Counted from the first letter of the stretch, positions 46,275 through 55,187 are shown. The stretch is 64,000 bases of DNA from an uncultured Porphyromonadaceae bacterium (GCA_947649495.1 CANSRU010000003.1:1-64000), one strand, 5' to 3'. The notes: generated from the sequence alone by a model not told the origin. Made by a program: numbers and translations.

Positions 46275-46320
46275 AACCCTCCCCTCAGACGTTTTGATTC
46301 GTCAGGGGAGGGTTAATTTT
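46275..46320 (+). terminator. Terminator of the small charged protein gene
   Basis: AACCCTCCCCT/AGGGGAGGGTT plus inner GACG/CGTC, then AATTTTTATTT. A strong GC-rich intrinsic terminator. Confidence 0.88.
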
Positions 46321-46328
46321 TATTTATA

Positions 46329-46360
46329 TTTGAATTTGATGGAAAAAAGGCATAATTTTG
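46329..46360 (+). promoter_or_regulatory. Promoter of the relA/spoT homolog
   Basis: TTTG (46329-46332), a 20-nt spacer and TAATTTTG (46353-46360), an exact consensus. Predicted start near 46365. Confidence 0.8.
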
Positions 46361-46403
46361 TGTTACTGCTTGATTGGTGTTAATCAGATACATGATTTAT
46401 AAA

Positions 46404-48608
46404 ATGGAAGCATCAGAAATCAAAATAAAAGAGATTAGGAATATAAAGGAACTTTACCGTGGCTTACGTAAGGATTTGGGAGATTTATTTTCCACATACG
46501 ATATAATGCAGCTAAAGTCCATTATTTCGCAAGCAATAGCGGCCGGACAATATCTGCGCGACCGTTTCGGAATGCATCCAGTGCTCAGAAACTTGTCGAC
46601 AGCCAAGGCGCTGTGCGAGTCAGTCAGTGCCGACCGTAATATGGTATTGGCAATTTTGCTCTCACAATTGCATGATACCGATTTTATTGCTGCTCCAGAG
46701 ATAAAATCATGGTTGGGCGACGACGTGCTTAAAATGATGGATGGTCTGCGTAAAGTCAATTCGCTTTATCGTCACAATGCTTCGGTTGCCACTGAGAATT
46801 TCCGTAATCTGATGCTTACGTTTGCTGAAGACATACGCGTTATCATCATAATGATTGTCGACAGATTAGTGTTGATGCGCCTTATCAATCATCATCCTCA
46901 GGAGGATATGGTTAGGGATGTGTCGCTGGAGTCAAGCTACCTGTATGCACCTTTGGCACATAGACTCGGGTTGTATAAGATTAAAGGAGAACTTGAGGAT
47001 TTGTCGCTGAAATACACAAATCGCGATATGTTCAATAGCATAGCGCGGAAGTTGAATGAGACAAAGCGCAATCGCGATGCTTACATCGAATCGTTTATTG
47101 CGCCAGTTAAGGCAGCGCTTGAACGTAATGGCCTGAAGTTTGACATAAAGGGTCGTACCAAATCCATATATTCTATATGGAATAAGATGATGAAGCAACA
47201 CAATGATGTGGAGCAGATCTATGACCTGTTTGCCATCAGGATTATTCTTGATGTGCCGGTAGAACGTGAGCGTGCCGAATGTTGGATGGCATATTCGATT
47301 GTTACCGATATGTATCAACCTAATCCGGCACGATTGAAGGACTGGTTGTCGGTTCCCAAATCGAATGGCTATGAATCACTTCACATAACTGTGCTTGGCC
47401 CTCAAGGGAAATGGGTTGAGGTGCAGATCCGCTCGCGGCGTATGGATGAGATTGCCGAAACCGGAGTCGCAGCACACTGGAAGTATAAAGGGATAAAGAG
47501 TGAGAATAATCTTGACACATGGATGAATCATGTGAGAGATATATTGGAGGATACTGAGTCTGGTCCATTGGACTTGATGAAAAATCTGAAAATGGATTTG
47601 TATAATAAGGAGGTATTTGTCTTTACTCCAAAAGGAGATTTATACAAACTTCCTCTTGGTGCTTCATTGTTGGATTTCGCTTTCAATATACATTCGAAAC
47701 TCGGATGCTCATGTGTTGGAGGTAAGGTCAATGGTAAGACCCGTAAATTGAATTACAAACTCAAGAGTGGTGATACTGTGGAAGTCTTGACTTCGGCTAC
47801 ACAGATGCCAAAACTTGATTGGCTCTCTATTGTGGTCACCTCAAAAGCGCGCAATAAAATCAGACAGGCTGTAAATGAGATAAATAATCGTCAGGCTGAT
47901 ATTGCAAAGGAACTGTTGCAGCGTCGCTTCAAGAATCGAAAAATCGATATTGATGAGGCGGTTATAATGAAAGTTATTAAGAAGCGTGGGTATAAAACCG
48001 TAACAGATTTCTACAATGCAATTGCTACAGAAGAGTTTGATGTTAACGATGTTATCGCTGAATATGAGGCTATTTCAACAAAAATTGAATCGCCGGTTGA
48101 AAAAACTTCAGCTGAAGAATTCACATTGCAGAATTCCGTAAAAGAGGAGGGGAGTGCCGATGATGTCCTGGTGATAGGGGATAATGTCAAGGGGATTAAT
48201 TATCGCCTTGCCAAATGTTGCAATCCTATATATGGCGATGATGTGTTCGGATTTGTTTCGGCCGAAGGTGTGATAAAGATTCATCGGAGAGACTGTCCCA
48301 ATGCGTCGCATATACACCAGCGTTATCCATATAGAATTATAACCACGCGCTGGTCCGGGAAAACCGGAAATCAGTTCGCGTCGGTAATTAACGTTGTGGG
48401 CCAAGACGATATTGGCATAGTGACAAATATCTCATCGATAATCAACCGTGAGAGTGGAGCCTCATTACGTAATATTTCTATAGACTCACATGATGGACTT
48501 TTCCATGGCTATCTTGTGGTCGGAGTGGAAAATCGTGAGATATTGAATAATTTGATAAAAAAAATAACAGCAATAAAAGGTGTTAAAGATGTACAACGTA
48601 GTAACTAA
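46404..48608 (+). CDS. RelA/SpoT homolog, synthetase with degenerate hydrolase domain
   Basis: 734 residues from ATG 46404 (the track uses a TTG at 46374; another ATG is at 46392). A long RSH that makes (p)ppGpp in the stringent response. The N-terminal HD domain is altered: the HDxxED motif reads QLHDTDF and the later DRLxNMRT reads DRLVLMRLI, so hydrolysis is probably lost. The synthetase domain is intact (GRTKSIYSIWNKM, KSNGYESLHITVLGPQG, EVQIRSRRMDEIAETGVAAHWKYK). TGS (VFVFTPKGDLYKLPLG), a zinc-finger/helical region (AKCCNPIYGDDVFGF) and a C-terminal ACT domain follow. I infer a RelA-type, synthetase-biased enzyme. Confidence 0.93.
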   Translation: MEASEIKIKEIRNIKELYRGLRKDLGDLFSTYDIMQLKSIISQAIAAGQYLRDRFGMHPVLRNLSTAKALCESVSADRNMVLAILLSQLHDTDFIAAPEIKSWLGDDVLKMMDGLRKVNSLYRHNASVATENFRNLMLTFAEDIRVIIIMIVDRLVLMRLINHHPQEDMVRDVSLESSYLYAPLAHRLGLYKIKGELEDLSLKYTNRDMFNSIARKLNETKRNRDAYIESFIAPVKAALERNGLKFDIKGRTKSIYSIWNKMMKQHNDVEQIYDLFAIRIILDVPVERERAECWMAYSIVTDMYQPNPARLKDWLSVPKSNGYESLHITVLGPQGKWVEVQIRSRRMDEIAETGVAAHWKYKGIKSENNLDTWMNHVRDILEDTESGPLDLMKNLKMDLYNKEVFVFTPKGDLYKLPLGASLLDFAFNIHSKLGCSCVGGKVNGKTRKLNYKLKSGDTVEVLTSATQMPKLDWLSIVVTSKARNKIRQAVNEINNRQADIAKELLQRRFKNRKIDIDEAVIMKVIKKRGYKTVTDFYNAIATEEFDVNDVIAEYEAISTKIESPVEKTSAEEFTLQNSVKEEGSADDVLVIGDNVKGINYRLAKCCNPIYGDDVFGFVSAEGVIKIHRRDCPNASHIHQRYPYRIITTRWSGKTGNQFASVINVVGQDDIGIVTNISSIINRESGASLRNISIDSHDGLFHGYLVVGVENREILNNLIKKITAIKGVKDVQRSN

Positions 48609-49425
48609 AGCAGCCATATTGATGGCATCGGTATCTATTTCCATGGGCATGTTGTGTTCATGTGGAGATAACAAAGAGAAACTTGCTGCAGATTTGTTTG
48701 GACAAGCTCAAGGATTATATGATGCGGGCGATTATAATGGCGCCCTGGTATTGCTTGACTCTATTGATCAAGCACTTCCGGGGGCGCTATCAACTCGGCG
48801 TGAAGTAATGTCGTTTCGTCCGAAAGTTATAGAAAAACAGACTTTGGAGCAATTGGCCCAAGCTGATAGTATATTGGCTGTGAATCTGTTGCTTGGTGAT
48901 TCGTTAAACAGGACACTTGTCTATGTGGAGAATCCCATTGAAGGCTATTATGTTGCAGGTTCGGAGAAAGGAATGGATGTGAACAACGTTGTAGGCTTGC
49001 ATCCTCGAATGGAGCCTGACGGGGCTTTCTATCTCATCGCTACGTGTCAAGGTAAGTCTGACGGATTCAAACTGACGAGTGAGAATATTGAGTTTGTGTC
49101 GCCATCAGTACCTGTAGACGGAGAGCGTAACGATATCTCATCGAATCATTCGGTGATTATGTTTACTCCGTTGGAGTCGGATTCTATAGCACGATTTGTT
49201 GTGGATAATCAAACCAATCCGATATCGATTTGCTTCAATGGTAAATCTGGAGCTACAGCGCTCAGTGCGACTCAGCGTGATGCAATCCTGCAGGTTTATG
49301 AAACGGCGCAGGTAGTTTTGAAATGCAAGCGAGCTCAGATCGATAAGGCGCGCCTTGAAAAGCGTCTTGAAGTGGCGCGTAACCAGATGGCCAGATTATA
49401 TCAAGATTCGATAGATACGAAGTAA
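48589..49425 (+). CDS. Lipoprotein of unknown function
   Basis: 278 residues from 48589, overlapping the end of the RSH gene by 20 bp. The signal sequence ends in a lipobox (MGMLCSC, lipid on the second Cys). A TPR-like helical hairpin follows (AADLFGQAQGLYDAGDYNGALVLLDSI), then a beta-rich middle domain (GAFYLIATCQGKSDGFKL) and a C-terminal coiled coil (QIDKARLEKRLEVARNQMARLYQDS). No family recognised. Coupling to the RSH gene suggests co-expression. Confidence 0.8.
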   Translation: MYNVVTKAAILMASVSISMGMLCSCGDNKEKLAADLFGQAQGLYDAGDYNGALVLLDSIDQALPGALSTRREVMSFRPKVIEKQTLEQLAQADSILAVNLLLGDSLNRTLVYVENPIEGYYVAGSEKGMDVNNVVGLHPRMEPDGAFYLIATCQGKSDGFKLTSENIEFVSPSVPVDGERNDISSNHSVIMFTPLESDSIARFVVDNQTNPISICFNGKSGATALSATQRDAILQVYETAQVVLKCKRAQIDKARLEKRLEVARNQMARLYQDSIDTK

Positions 49426-49481
49426 CGAGTTTCGACGGTTAATCCGCGATACTTGATAATAATATTGCGTGAGTCACCCAT

Positions 49482-49594
49482 AATCCCTGCATCATAATCT
49501 GACGCAGGGATTTGCTCATAATGGGCATTATGTTAAATAGGTTTTGCGGGGTGTGCTCTTCGGCAGCTTCGTTTGAAGCTATACCCTATTTAAC
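49482..49594. repeat. Cluster of nested inverted repeats
   Basis: Four dyads in 113 bp: AATCCCTGC/GCAGGGATT (49482-49490, 49504-49512), CATAATG-GG-CATTATG (49517-49532), GTTAAATAGG/CCTATTTAAC (49532-49541, 49585-49594) enclosing AGCTTC-GTTT-GAAGCT (49565-49580). It lies exactly between the lipoprotein gene and the broken beta-barrel gene. It could be a terminator region plus a remnant of a small mobile element. Confidence 0.6.
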
Positions 49595-49610
49595 TTGAAT
49601 TCTTATGTAG

Positions 49611-50117
49611 AAAACATGGTATGCAGGAGCCAGCTTGAATTTAAAATTGAATGACATCTACGGATTTGGTGCTAATATCAATATCGGTGTAGACCATTTT
49701 GAGACCATGGGCGAGAATTGGTGCCATCACCTTACTTCTTTTGATGCTAGTTTCACATTATGGTGGAATAAGGGTCCTTACACAGTCTCATATTGGCGTA
49801 AGATACCTGGAAAATATCTCAGTGGTAATTACGTTGGAAAAGATGAAAATGGAGATGCTCTCAGCTTTGAGTATAAGCCAAACAAGCACTGGACATTTGA
49901 GGCAAGTTGGATGTACATGTTTGATACGAAAGGAACAAAATATCCTTCCTGGGGATGCTCAAGCGTGAATCCATATTATAGAGAACGCTATATCAAGAAC
50001 AATGGGAATATGGTTGTACTGTCAATCAGTCACTCGGCTGATTTTGGCTCAATATTCCGTTCTTCTCGCCGTTCACTCAACAACTCAGATAATGGATCTT
50101 CTTTGCTGAAGATGTAA
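49611..50117 (+). pseudogene. C-terminal remnant of an outer-membrane beta-barrel (OMP_b-brl_3-like) protein
   Basis: About 168 codons open from a TAG at 49608 to the stop at 50117 without an ATG near the start (the track uses a TTG). The reading WYAGASLNLKLNDIYGFGANINIGVDH is alternating beta strand, and the end RSSRRSLNNSDNGSSLLKM strongly resembles the C-terminus of TonB-linked beta-barrel proteins of the OMP_b-brl_3 type (K-RLNNSD-DSGI). Such proteins are about 700-900 residues, so only the last fifth remains. There is no signal peptide, plug or upstream barrel in any nearby frame. It is a decayed gene, possibly a deletion product at the adjacent inverted repeats. Confidence 0.75.
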
Positions 50118-50152
50118 TTCATCAAAAACAAGAATCTCCGTTTTTTTATGTA

Positions 50153-50160
50153 CTTTTGTG
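50153..50160 (+). promoter_or_regulatory. -7 element for the 53-residue membrane protein
   Basis: TACTTTTG; predicted start near 50165, leader about 18 nt. No clear -33 element. Confidence 0.5.
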
Positions 50161-50182
50161 CGTGTAATTAAATTGATTTATT

Positions 50183-50344
50183 ATGTATGCCTTCCCATTG
50201 TTTGCCGCTCTAATTGCTTGGCTTATAGTCCTAATAGTCGCACTTGTGTTTATTCGTTTTTTATGGTATCTCGGTTCCTATTTTAAGAATAAGAGTGAAA
50301 TTTTTTATGATTCTGAAGAAAACGACCCACCTACCCTACAGTGA
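50183..50344 (+). CDS. 53-residue single-pass membrane protein
   Basis: Too short for the ORF track. ATG at 50183, TGA at 50342-50344. It reads MYAFPLFAALIAWLIV..., one long hydrophobic helix (about residues 4-32) followed by a short acidic tail (YDSEENDPPTLQ). The basic residues just after the helix (Arg25, Lys35, Lys37) suggest the C-terminus faces the cytoplasm. A TACTTTTG element lies 23 nt upstream. Function unknown; could be a small membrane regulator. Confidence 0.5.
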   Translation: MYAFPLFAALIAWLIVLIVALVFIRFLWYLGSYFKNKSEIFYDSEENDPPTLQ

Positions 50345-50470
50345 TTTTGTAGGTATATAATAATATATGGCCGTTTGGGAATTCTTTTTGCAATCTCGCA
50401 TAAGAATTGCGTTTAATCCTACATAAGATTAAACAGAAAAACATTACCGATAAAACTGTAAATGGACGAT

Positions 50471-52054
50471 TTATTCCGATGATAGTGCTTTGGTTATTAT
50501 GTCCTTGGTTAAGCTTTGGGCTTTAACGCCAAACCATAGCCATGTGGCATTATCTAAGCCGAGAATACAGCTACGACGTTTCATTTCGGCAATAAATTCA
50601 TCAGAAAAGATTTCATGTAGTGGTTCGGCGGTCGGTTCTGTATCAAGAGCATGTAGGAATAAATATCCGTCGAAACAGTCGCTATAGCATCCACTGCGGA
50701 TGTCGTATTTGGTTTCGTATAAGGCATCGAAAGGCTCAGAACCGAACGGACTGCCTTTAAGGTCGAATCCTATCGGTTTGTTGCCGTTCTGCAGAAATGC
50801 CATATCGAAGATTCCGCCACGGATTAGTCTCTTATGGCCACCGGAATTGTCTTTCGAATAATTATGTTGTAGGACAGAATAAACGTTGTCTTTGCCTAAA
50901 CGTTCGCTCAATTGGGCGCCGGCTTCTTTTGCCGGATGTTGTCCGGATGGTGTGGAATATTTCCCGGGAATATCTGACTTTGAAGCATGGGCACAGCCTA
51001 CAAGAAAGAGGTGGTTACGACTATCGGTGGTAACAGAGATATAATTCTCAATAATATCGGCCATGTGTGTATTCCTGTCCTCCTGATTTATTGAGGCGTT
51101 ATCTGATATGAGTGAGTATGGAATCTGATAATCAGCAAGAATCACCCGAATCTTTTCGTCTCGGTCAAGAGATTTATTCAGATTCCATATCTGACATATA
51201 AATTCAAATTCGCCTCTATCCCACCATCCATTAGGTTGTTCATCGCGGAATATGTCAAGAATATAATTCGGGTTTAAAGTGTCGCTTGCCATGAATTTAT
51301 CCATGGTGGGCTGATGCCATGACGGTAGTTCCATAAATATGGTACCTACGGTTTTATGAAAATCGTCAGATGCAATCAAACGTTTCAGCATGTCCCATGA
51401 GACTTTTCGCCGATGTTGTTCTCCGTTTATCACCAGCTTGTACTTCTTAAGTTTAGACAGAAGAAATTGTTCAGGTGTGTCATTGGTAGATTTGAGAAAT
51501 TCTGTGAACTTGTCGGGAGAGTCCGGAATACTTCTAATCATTTCTATACGTGATAGATTGGAATGATATTCCGGCATTTTATGCTTAATCAAGTCGATGA
51601 GTTCAGTTTCATTGTCGGCTATTTGCTGGCCACCGTTGACCCATAGCCCATTCTCAATCCAGCATGTGTTTATCAGAAAATAATCGGGTGCTTCCCGGGT
51701 TATAATAGCTCCTACAGAATCTTTATAAGTCACGATGCCTACGATACTTTCATTCATTACTGTCTGCTGCATTGCCGTATCGGGAGTTTCGTCCGGTTCA
51801 TCGCGGTTGAATTCAAATTTAATCGATGATATATCAGCCCACATACTGTTTTTGCCATTGGCCCGTATCCATGCCCGGGATAAATAGTAGTTTAACGGCG
51901 AAGAAAGATTGATGGAGTCAAGCTTGAAGTCCCCTACATTGCGGTTTACCTCAATTATTTTATAATCTTTTCCAAGTTCGGATACAATGGACATACCGAA
52001 TGAGAAATGCAGTGTGAATACTGATAATAGTGACAGAATGAGGATTCGTTTCAT
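50471..52054 (-). CDS. Exported Tiki/ChaN/EreA-like protein
   Basis: 527 residues from 52054 (signal peptide MKRILILSLLSVFTLHFSFG; the track adds five codons, MEQQS). The central region has the ordered motifs of the EreA/ChaN (Tiki) superfamily: LVINGEQHRR (GExH, about 220), TIFMELPSW, RVILADYQIPY and LFLVGCAHASK. Members bind metal or haem, or act as hydrolases; which applies here is unknown. The N-terminal 150 residues are a separate beta-rich region. Single gene, divergent from purT. Confidence 0.6.
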   Translation of the reverse strand: MKRILILSLLSVFTLHFSFGMSIVSELGKDYKIIEVNRNVGDFKLDSINLSSPLNYYLSRAWIRANGKNSMWADISSIKFEFNRDEPDETPDTAMQQTVMNESIVGIVTYKDSVGAIITREAPDYFLINTCWIENGLWVNGGQQIADNETELIDLIKHKMPEYHSNLSRIEMIRSIPDSPDKFTEFLKSTNDTPEQFLLSKLKKYKLVINGEQHRRKVSWDMLKRLIASDDFHKTVGTIFMELPSWHQPTMDKFMASDTLNPNYILDIFRDEQPNGWWDRGEFEFICQIWNLNKSLDRDEKIRVILADYQIPYSLISDNASINQEDRNTHMADIIENYISVTTDSRNHLFLVGCAHASKSDIPGKYSTPSGQHPAKEAGAQLSERLGKDNVYSVLQHNYSKDNSGGHKRLIRGGIFDMAFLQNGNKPIGFDLKGSPFGSEPFDALYETKYDIRSGCYSDCFDGYLFLHALDTEPTAEPLHEIFSDEFIAEMKRRSCILGLDNATWLWFGVKAQSLTKDIITKALSSE

Positions 52055-52115
52055 AGATTGTTGTTCCAATTTATTGTGATAATTAGATGGCCGTAAAGGT
52101 ACGAAAAAAAACGAG

Positions 52116-52145
52116 TTATGTATAATTATGTGTAATTATGTATAA
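52116..52145. repeat. Three tandem decamers TTATGTRTAA
   Basis: TTATGTATAA, TTATGTGTAA, TTATGTATAA in direct tandem. Units one and three are TTAT-N2-ATAA dyads. The 10-bp period keeps them on one face of the helix, 27 bp upstream of the purT -33 element. Possible operator. Confidence 0.7.
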
Positions 52146-52171
52146 TAAAGTATGGTATGGGCTGTCGGGCA

Positions 52172-52202
52172 TTGTGTAGCTGTGGGTAATTTATTACATT
52201 TG
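52172..52202 (+). promoter_or_regulatory. Promoter of purT
   Basis: TTG (52172-52174), a 20-nt spacer and TACATTTG (52195-52202). Predicted start near 52207; leader about 33 nt. Confidence 0.78.
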
Positions 52203-52239
52203 CATTAATTTCATTAACTATACCATATTTTATTTTTTC

Positions 52240-53430
52240 ATGGCAAAAATCGGATCAGTTTTTACTCCAGTAGGACGAAAAGCACTGTTGCTTGGCAGCG
52301 GAGAGTTAGGAAAGGAAGTAGCATTGGAACTTCAGCGCTACAATGTAGAGGTGATAGCATGTGATAAATATGCCAATGCCCCGGCCATGCAGGTGGCTCA
52401 TCGTTCGTATGTGTTTAATATGCTTGATGGCCAGGCATTGCGCGAAATTGTGGAGAAGGAACGACCGGACCATATAATACCCGAGGTGGAGGCCATCGCA
52501 ACCCCTACCCTTCTTGAATTGGAAAAGGAGGGTTATAACGTGACTCCTACGGCCCGGGCAGCATGGCTTACCATGAACCGTGAAGGTATTCGCCGTCTTG
52601 CCGCTGAAGAACTTGGAATTGTCACTTCTCCCTATCGCTTCGCTTCGACATATGAGGAGTTTGTAGCAGCTGTAGACGAAATAGGCATTCCATGTGTGGT
52701 CAAACCGATAATGAGTTCTTCGGGACATGGACAGAGTACGGTCAAGACCGCTGAGGATGTAGATAAAGCATGGAAAATAGCACAGGAAGGTGGACGTGCA
52801 GGAGCCGGACGTGTGATAGTGGAAGGTTTTGTGAGATTTGACTATGAAATAACCCTGCTTACTGTGCGCAGCGTATCAGGAACCACATTCTGCGAACCAA
52901 TCGGCCATGTGCAGGTGGATGGTGATTACCGTTATTCATGGCAACCGCAAGCCATGACTGCAAAGGCACTTGAGTCAGCCCGCGAGATAGCGCGCAAAGT
53001 TACTGATGCCTTGGGTGGATACGGTATATTTGGCGTAGAACTGTTCATTAAGGGTGACGATGTGATTTTCAGCGAGGTGTCACCCCGCCCTCACGATACT
53101 GGTATGGTAACTATGATTTCTCAGGATCTGAGCGAATTCGGACTTCATGCACGTGCGTTGCTCGGTCTGCCTGTGCCATCAATCAGATTCTATGGGCCAT
53201 CGGCTTCGCGTGCGATTGTGGTTGAAGGAGATACTGACAAGATTGAAATGGATAATCTTGAAGAAGTATTGGCCGAACCCGGTGTGCAGATACGTATATT
53301 TGGCAAGCCGGAAATAAAAGGACATCGCCGTATGGGTGTTATATTGGCTACAGACGAATCGGCAGATGAGGCACTTGCTAAAGCCCAGCGTGCTTACGAA
53401 AAACTTAAAGTCAATGTGATGCCGCGCTAA
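52240..53430 (+). CDS. purT: Formate-dependent GAR transformylase PurT
   Basis: A 396-residue ATP-grasp enzyme that makes formyl-GAR in purine synthesis using formate instead of formyl-tetrahydrofolate. The N-terminal [40 protein letters not shown] is characteristic. The ATP-grasp core has [33 protein letters not shown] and [15 protein letters not shown]. Normal length. Its 3' end overlaps the convergent beta-lactamase gene by 20 bp. Confidence 0.96.
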   Translation: MAKIGSVFTPVGRKALLLGSGELGKEVALELQRYNVEVIACDKYANAPAMQVAHRSYVFNMLDGQALREIVEKERPDHIIPEVEAIATPTLLELEKEGYNVTPTARAAWLTMNREGIRRLAAEELGIVTSPYRFASTYEEFVAAVDEIGIPCVVKPIMSSSGHGQSTVKTAEDVDKAWKIAQEGGRAGAGRVIVEGFVRFDYEITLLTVRSVSGTTFCEPIGHVQVDGDYRYSWQPQAMTAKALESAREIARKVTDALGGYGIFGVELFIKGDDVIFSEVSPRPHDTGMVTMISQDLSEFGLHARALLGLPVPSIRFYGPSASRAIVVEGDTDKIEMDNLEEVLAEPGVQIRIFGKPEIKGHRRMGVILATDESADEALAKAQRAYEKLKVNVMPR

Positions 53431-54307
53431 TAGAAGATATGAGATATTTGTAAATGCAGTTCGCGATTCTTGAGATTGCGGCTGCATTTGCTTTATCTGT
53501 CTCCCTGGAATCGCATACAAAAACCACAATATATGCCTTACGGCCATCGGGCATATATATAACTGCCGCATCGTTGTCGGCAACCTTCACTCCAAGCCTG
53601 TTGCGGTCGGAACTTCCTGTTTTGTGTCCGATGACAATTTCCTTGGGGATGCCTGCTCTGATTTTATCAGTCCCGGTAGATGTGTTCTGCATGGCATCGG
53701 TAAAACACTTAAGGTATATTCCCGACAGAATTTTGCCGGCATAAACTTTTTCAAGCAGCCGTGCCACCGATACCGGGGTGGCACAGTTATCGCGACATCG
53801 TGTAGTGTCGATGTGCATATCATTTTCGGTAGCGCTTATTCTGAATCCATCTATGCCGAGTGACCGGATGTATTTTTCAATAGTCTCTGTTCCATCACAA
53901 TAATCAATAAGCACATCGCAGGTATTGTTGTCACTTTTCGAAACCGTATAGTTTATGAGCTCACGCAGGCTGATGGAAACAGACGCTCCGGCAGTAGACT
54001 CGTCCCTAAGCGGGCTATAGGTGTTTTCATGCATCATTTGCCAAGGTACTACTATAATGGAATCGGGGCTGGTGCCGGATTGCTCCATCCAGTGTAACGC
54101 GGTTAATGCCACATGAATTTTGAAAACACTCAGCATAGGCAAAGGTGTGGAACAATTGATGGCGGACACATGTCCGCCATCAATTCCGTATGCTATACCT
54201 ATGTTTGCATTGTAATCAGCCGCTATCCGGCTAAGCTCATAATTTACATCGGCTTTTGTCTGGAGGCATGAAAACAATACAATTCCGGCAAGCAATATCC
54301 GTATCAT
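53411..54307 (-). CDS. Class A beta-lactamase (subclass A2-like)
   Basis: A 298-residue exported serine beta-lactamase (signal peptide [19 protein letters not shown]). All active-site motifs are present: SVFK (Ser70 and Lys73), SDN in [10 protein letters not shown], the omega-loop Glu in [13 protein letters not shown], and KTG in [10 protein letters not shown]. The TENDMH spacing resembles the CfxA/CepA/PER branch found in Bacteroidota. Inferred cephalosporinase activity in the periplasm; the spectrum cannot be told. It overlaps the M48 protease gene by 4 bp (ATGA), so it is translated after it. No mobile element is adjacent, so it looks chromosomal. Confidence 0.93.
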   Translation of the reverse strand: MIRILLAGIVLFSCLQTKADVNYELSRIAADYNANIGIAYGIDGGHVSAINCSTPLPMLSVFKIHVALTALHWMEQSGTSPDSIIVVPWQMMHENTYSPLRDESTAGASVSISLRELINYTVSKSDNNTCDVLIDYCDGTETIEKYIRSLGIDGFRISATENDMHIDTTRCRDNCATPVSVARLLEKVYAGKILSGIYLKCFTDAMQNTSTGTDKIRAGIPKEIVIGHKTGSSDRNRLGVKVADNDAAVIYMPDGRKAYIVVFVCDSRETDKANAAAISRIANCIYKYLISSISAASH

Positions 54308-55146
54308 TTCTTTTTTGTAGACTTGGTTGCAGTTGCCTTAGGCGCAGGAGTCGGTTCGGGTTTTGAGAATCCATCGGCGGTGGCGCGTTTCTGCATTCTC
54401 TGAATACGTTCCTCAAGATCAGGATGAGATGAGAAAAGCTGATTCATTATTTTGCTACCTTTCGATGCCTGTTGTTCGTCCTGAAGTTCTTTCAGACGTT
54501 CGAACGACATGGACATGGCCCATGGATTTTTCCCATGGCTTTTCAGGAACTCATAGCCATAATCGTCAGCTTCACGTTCCTGTTTTTTCGAGTACTGAGC
54601 GTTAACCAGATTCTCGCTCAGGTCACCAAGTTGAGAATCAGTCAGCTTGCCTGCAACCCCTCCATTAGCAGAAACCGCGTCTTTAGCCGCAGATGTGAGT
54701 AAAGCTGTGCGGAATGCTTTCTTGGAATCTTTATGAGCCACATGGCCAATCTCGTGTCCGATAACACCGAGTAGCTCTTCGTCGGACATAATGTCCATCA
54801 ATGAACTGAACACGCGTACGCTGCCATCGGCACAAGCAAACGCATTGACATCAATAACATAGTATACCTTGAAATTCAAAGGAATTCCTTCGACATCGGT
54901 AAGCCCGGCAGTTAGTTTATTAAGTCGTTGTGTGTATGGACTCTTTTCATCGCACACCGGATTGTGGGCATCGCACCAGTCAATATATTCCTTAACGTAA
55001 GCACGCATCTGCTCGTCGGTCAAGGTCAATGCCTGAGCGGCTTTCTTGCCGGCTCCAATCATTTTCGACCATTTCTGTGCCGATACGTTGCTACAAAATG
55101 CTGTGGCCATACATATTATGGCACCTATCATAAATGTCCTTCTCAT
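54304..55146 (-). CDS. M48 family metallopeptidase
   Basis: 280 residues from ATG 55146, which begins the signal peptide MRRTFMIGAIICMATAFCSNVSAQ. The track's 55182 start lies at the promoter and is rejected. The zinc motif is GVIGHEIGHVAHKD, the third ligand Glu is in READDYGYEF, and FSSHPDLEERI is typical of periplasmic M48 (YcaL/LoiP/BepA-like) proteases. The C-terminus is Lys/Thr-rich. It probably degrades misassembled outer-membrane proteins. Coupled to the beta-lactamase gene downstream. Confidence 0.9.
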   Translation of the reverse strand: MRRTFMIGAIICMATAFCSNVSAQKWSKMIGAGKKAAQALTLTDEQMRAYVKEYIDWCDAHNPVCDEKSPYTQRLNKLTAGLTDVEGIPLNFKVYYVIDVNAFACADGSVRVFSSLMDIMSDEELLGVIGHEIGHVAHKDSKKAFRTALLTSAAKDAVSANGGVAGKLTDSQLGDLSENLVNAQYSKKQEREADDYGYEFLKSHGKNPWAMSMSFERLKELQDEQQASKGSKIMNQLFSSHPDLEERIQRMQKRATADGFSKPEPTPAPKATATKSTKKK

Positions 55147-55179
55147 AATAAGTATAGAATTAGTTTGGTTTTTGCGGTG

Positions 55180-55187
55180 CAAAAGTA
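55180..55187 (-). promoter_or_regulatory. -7 element for the M48-bla transcript
   Basis: TACTTTTG on the minus strand; predicted start near 55175, leader about 30 nt. This decides the start at 55146. Confidence 0.6.

Noticed and set aside
52116-52145. CRISPR-like array
   Set aside because: Three contiguous decamers without spacers; no cas genes in the window.
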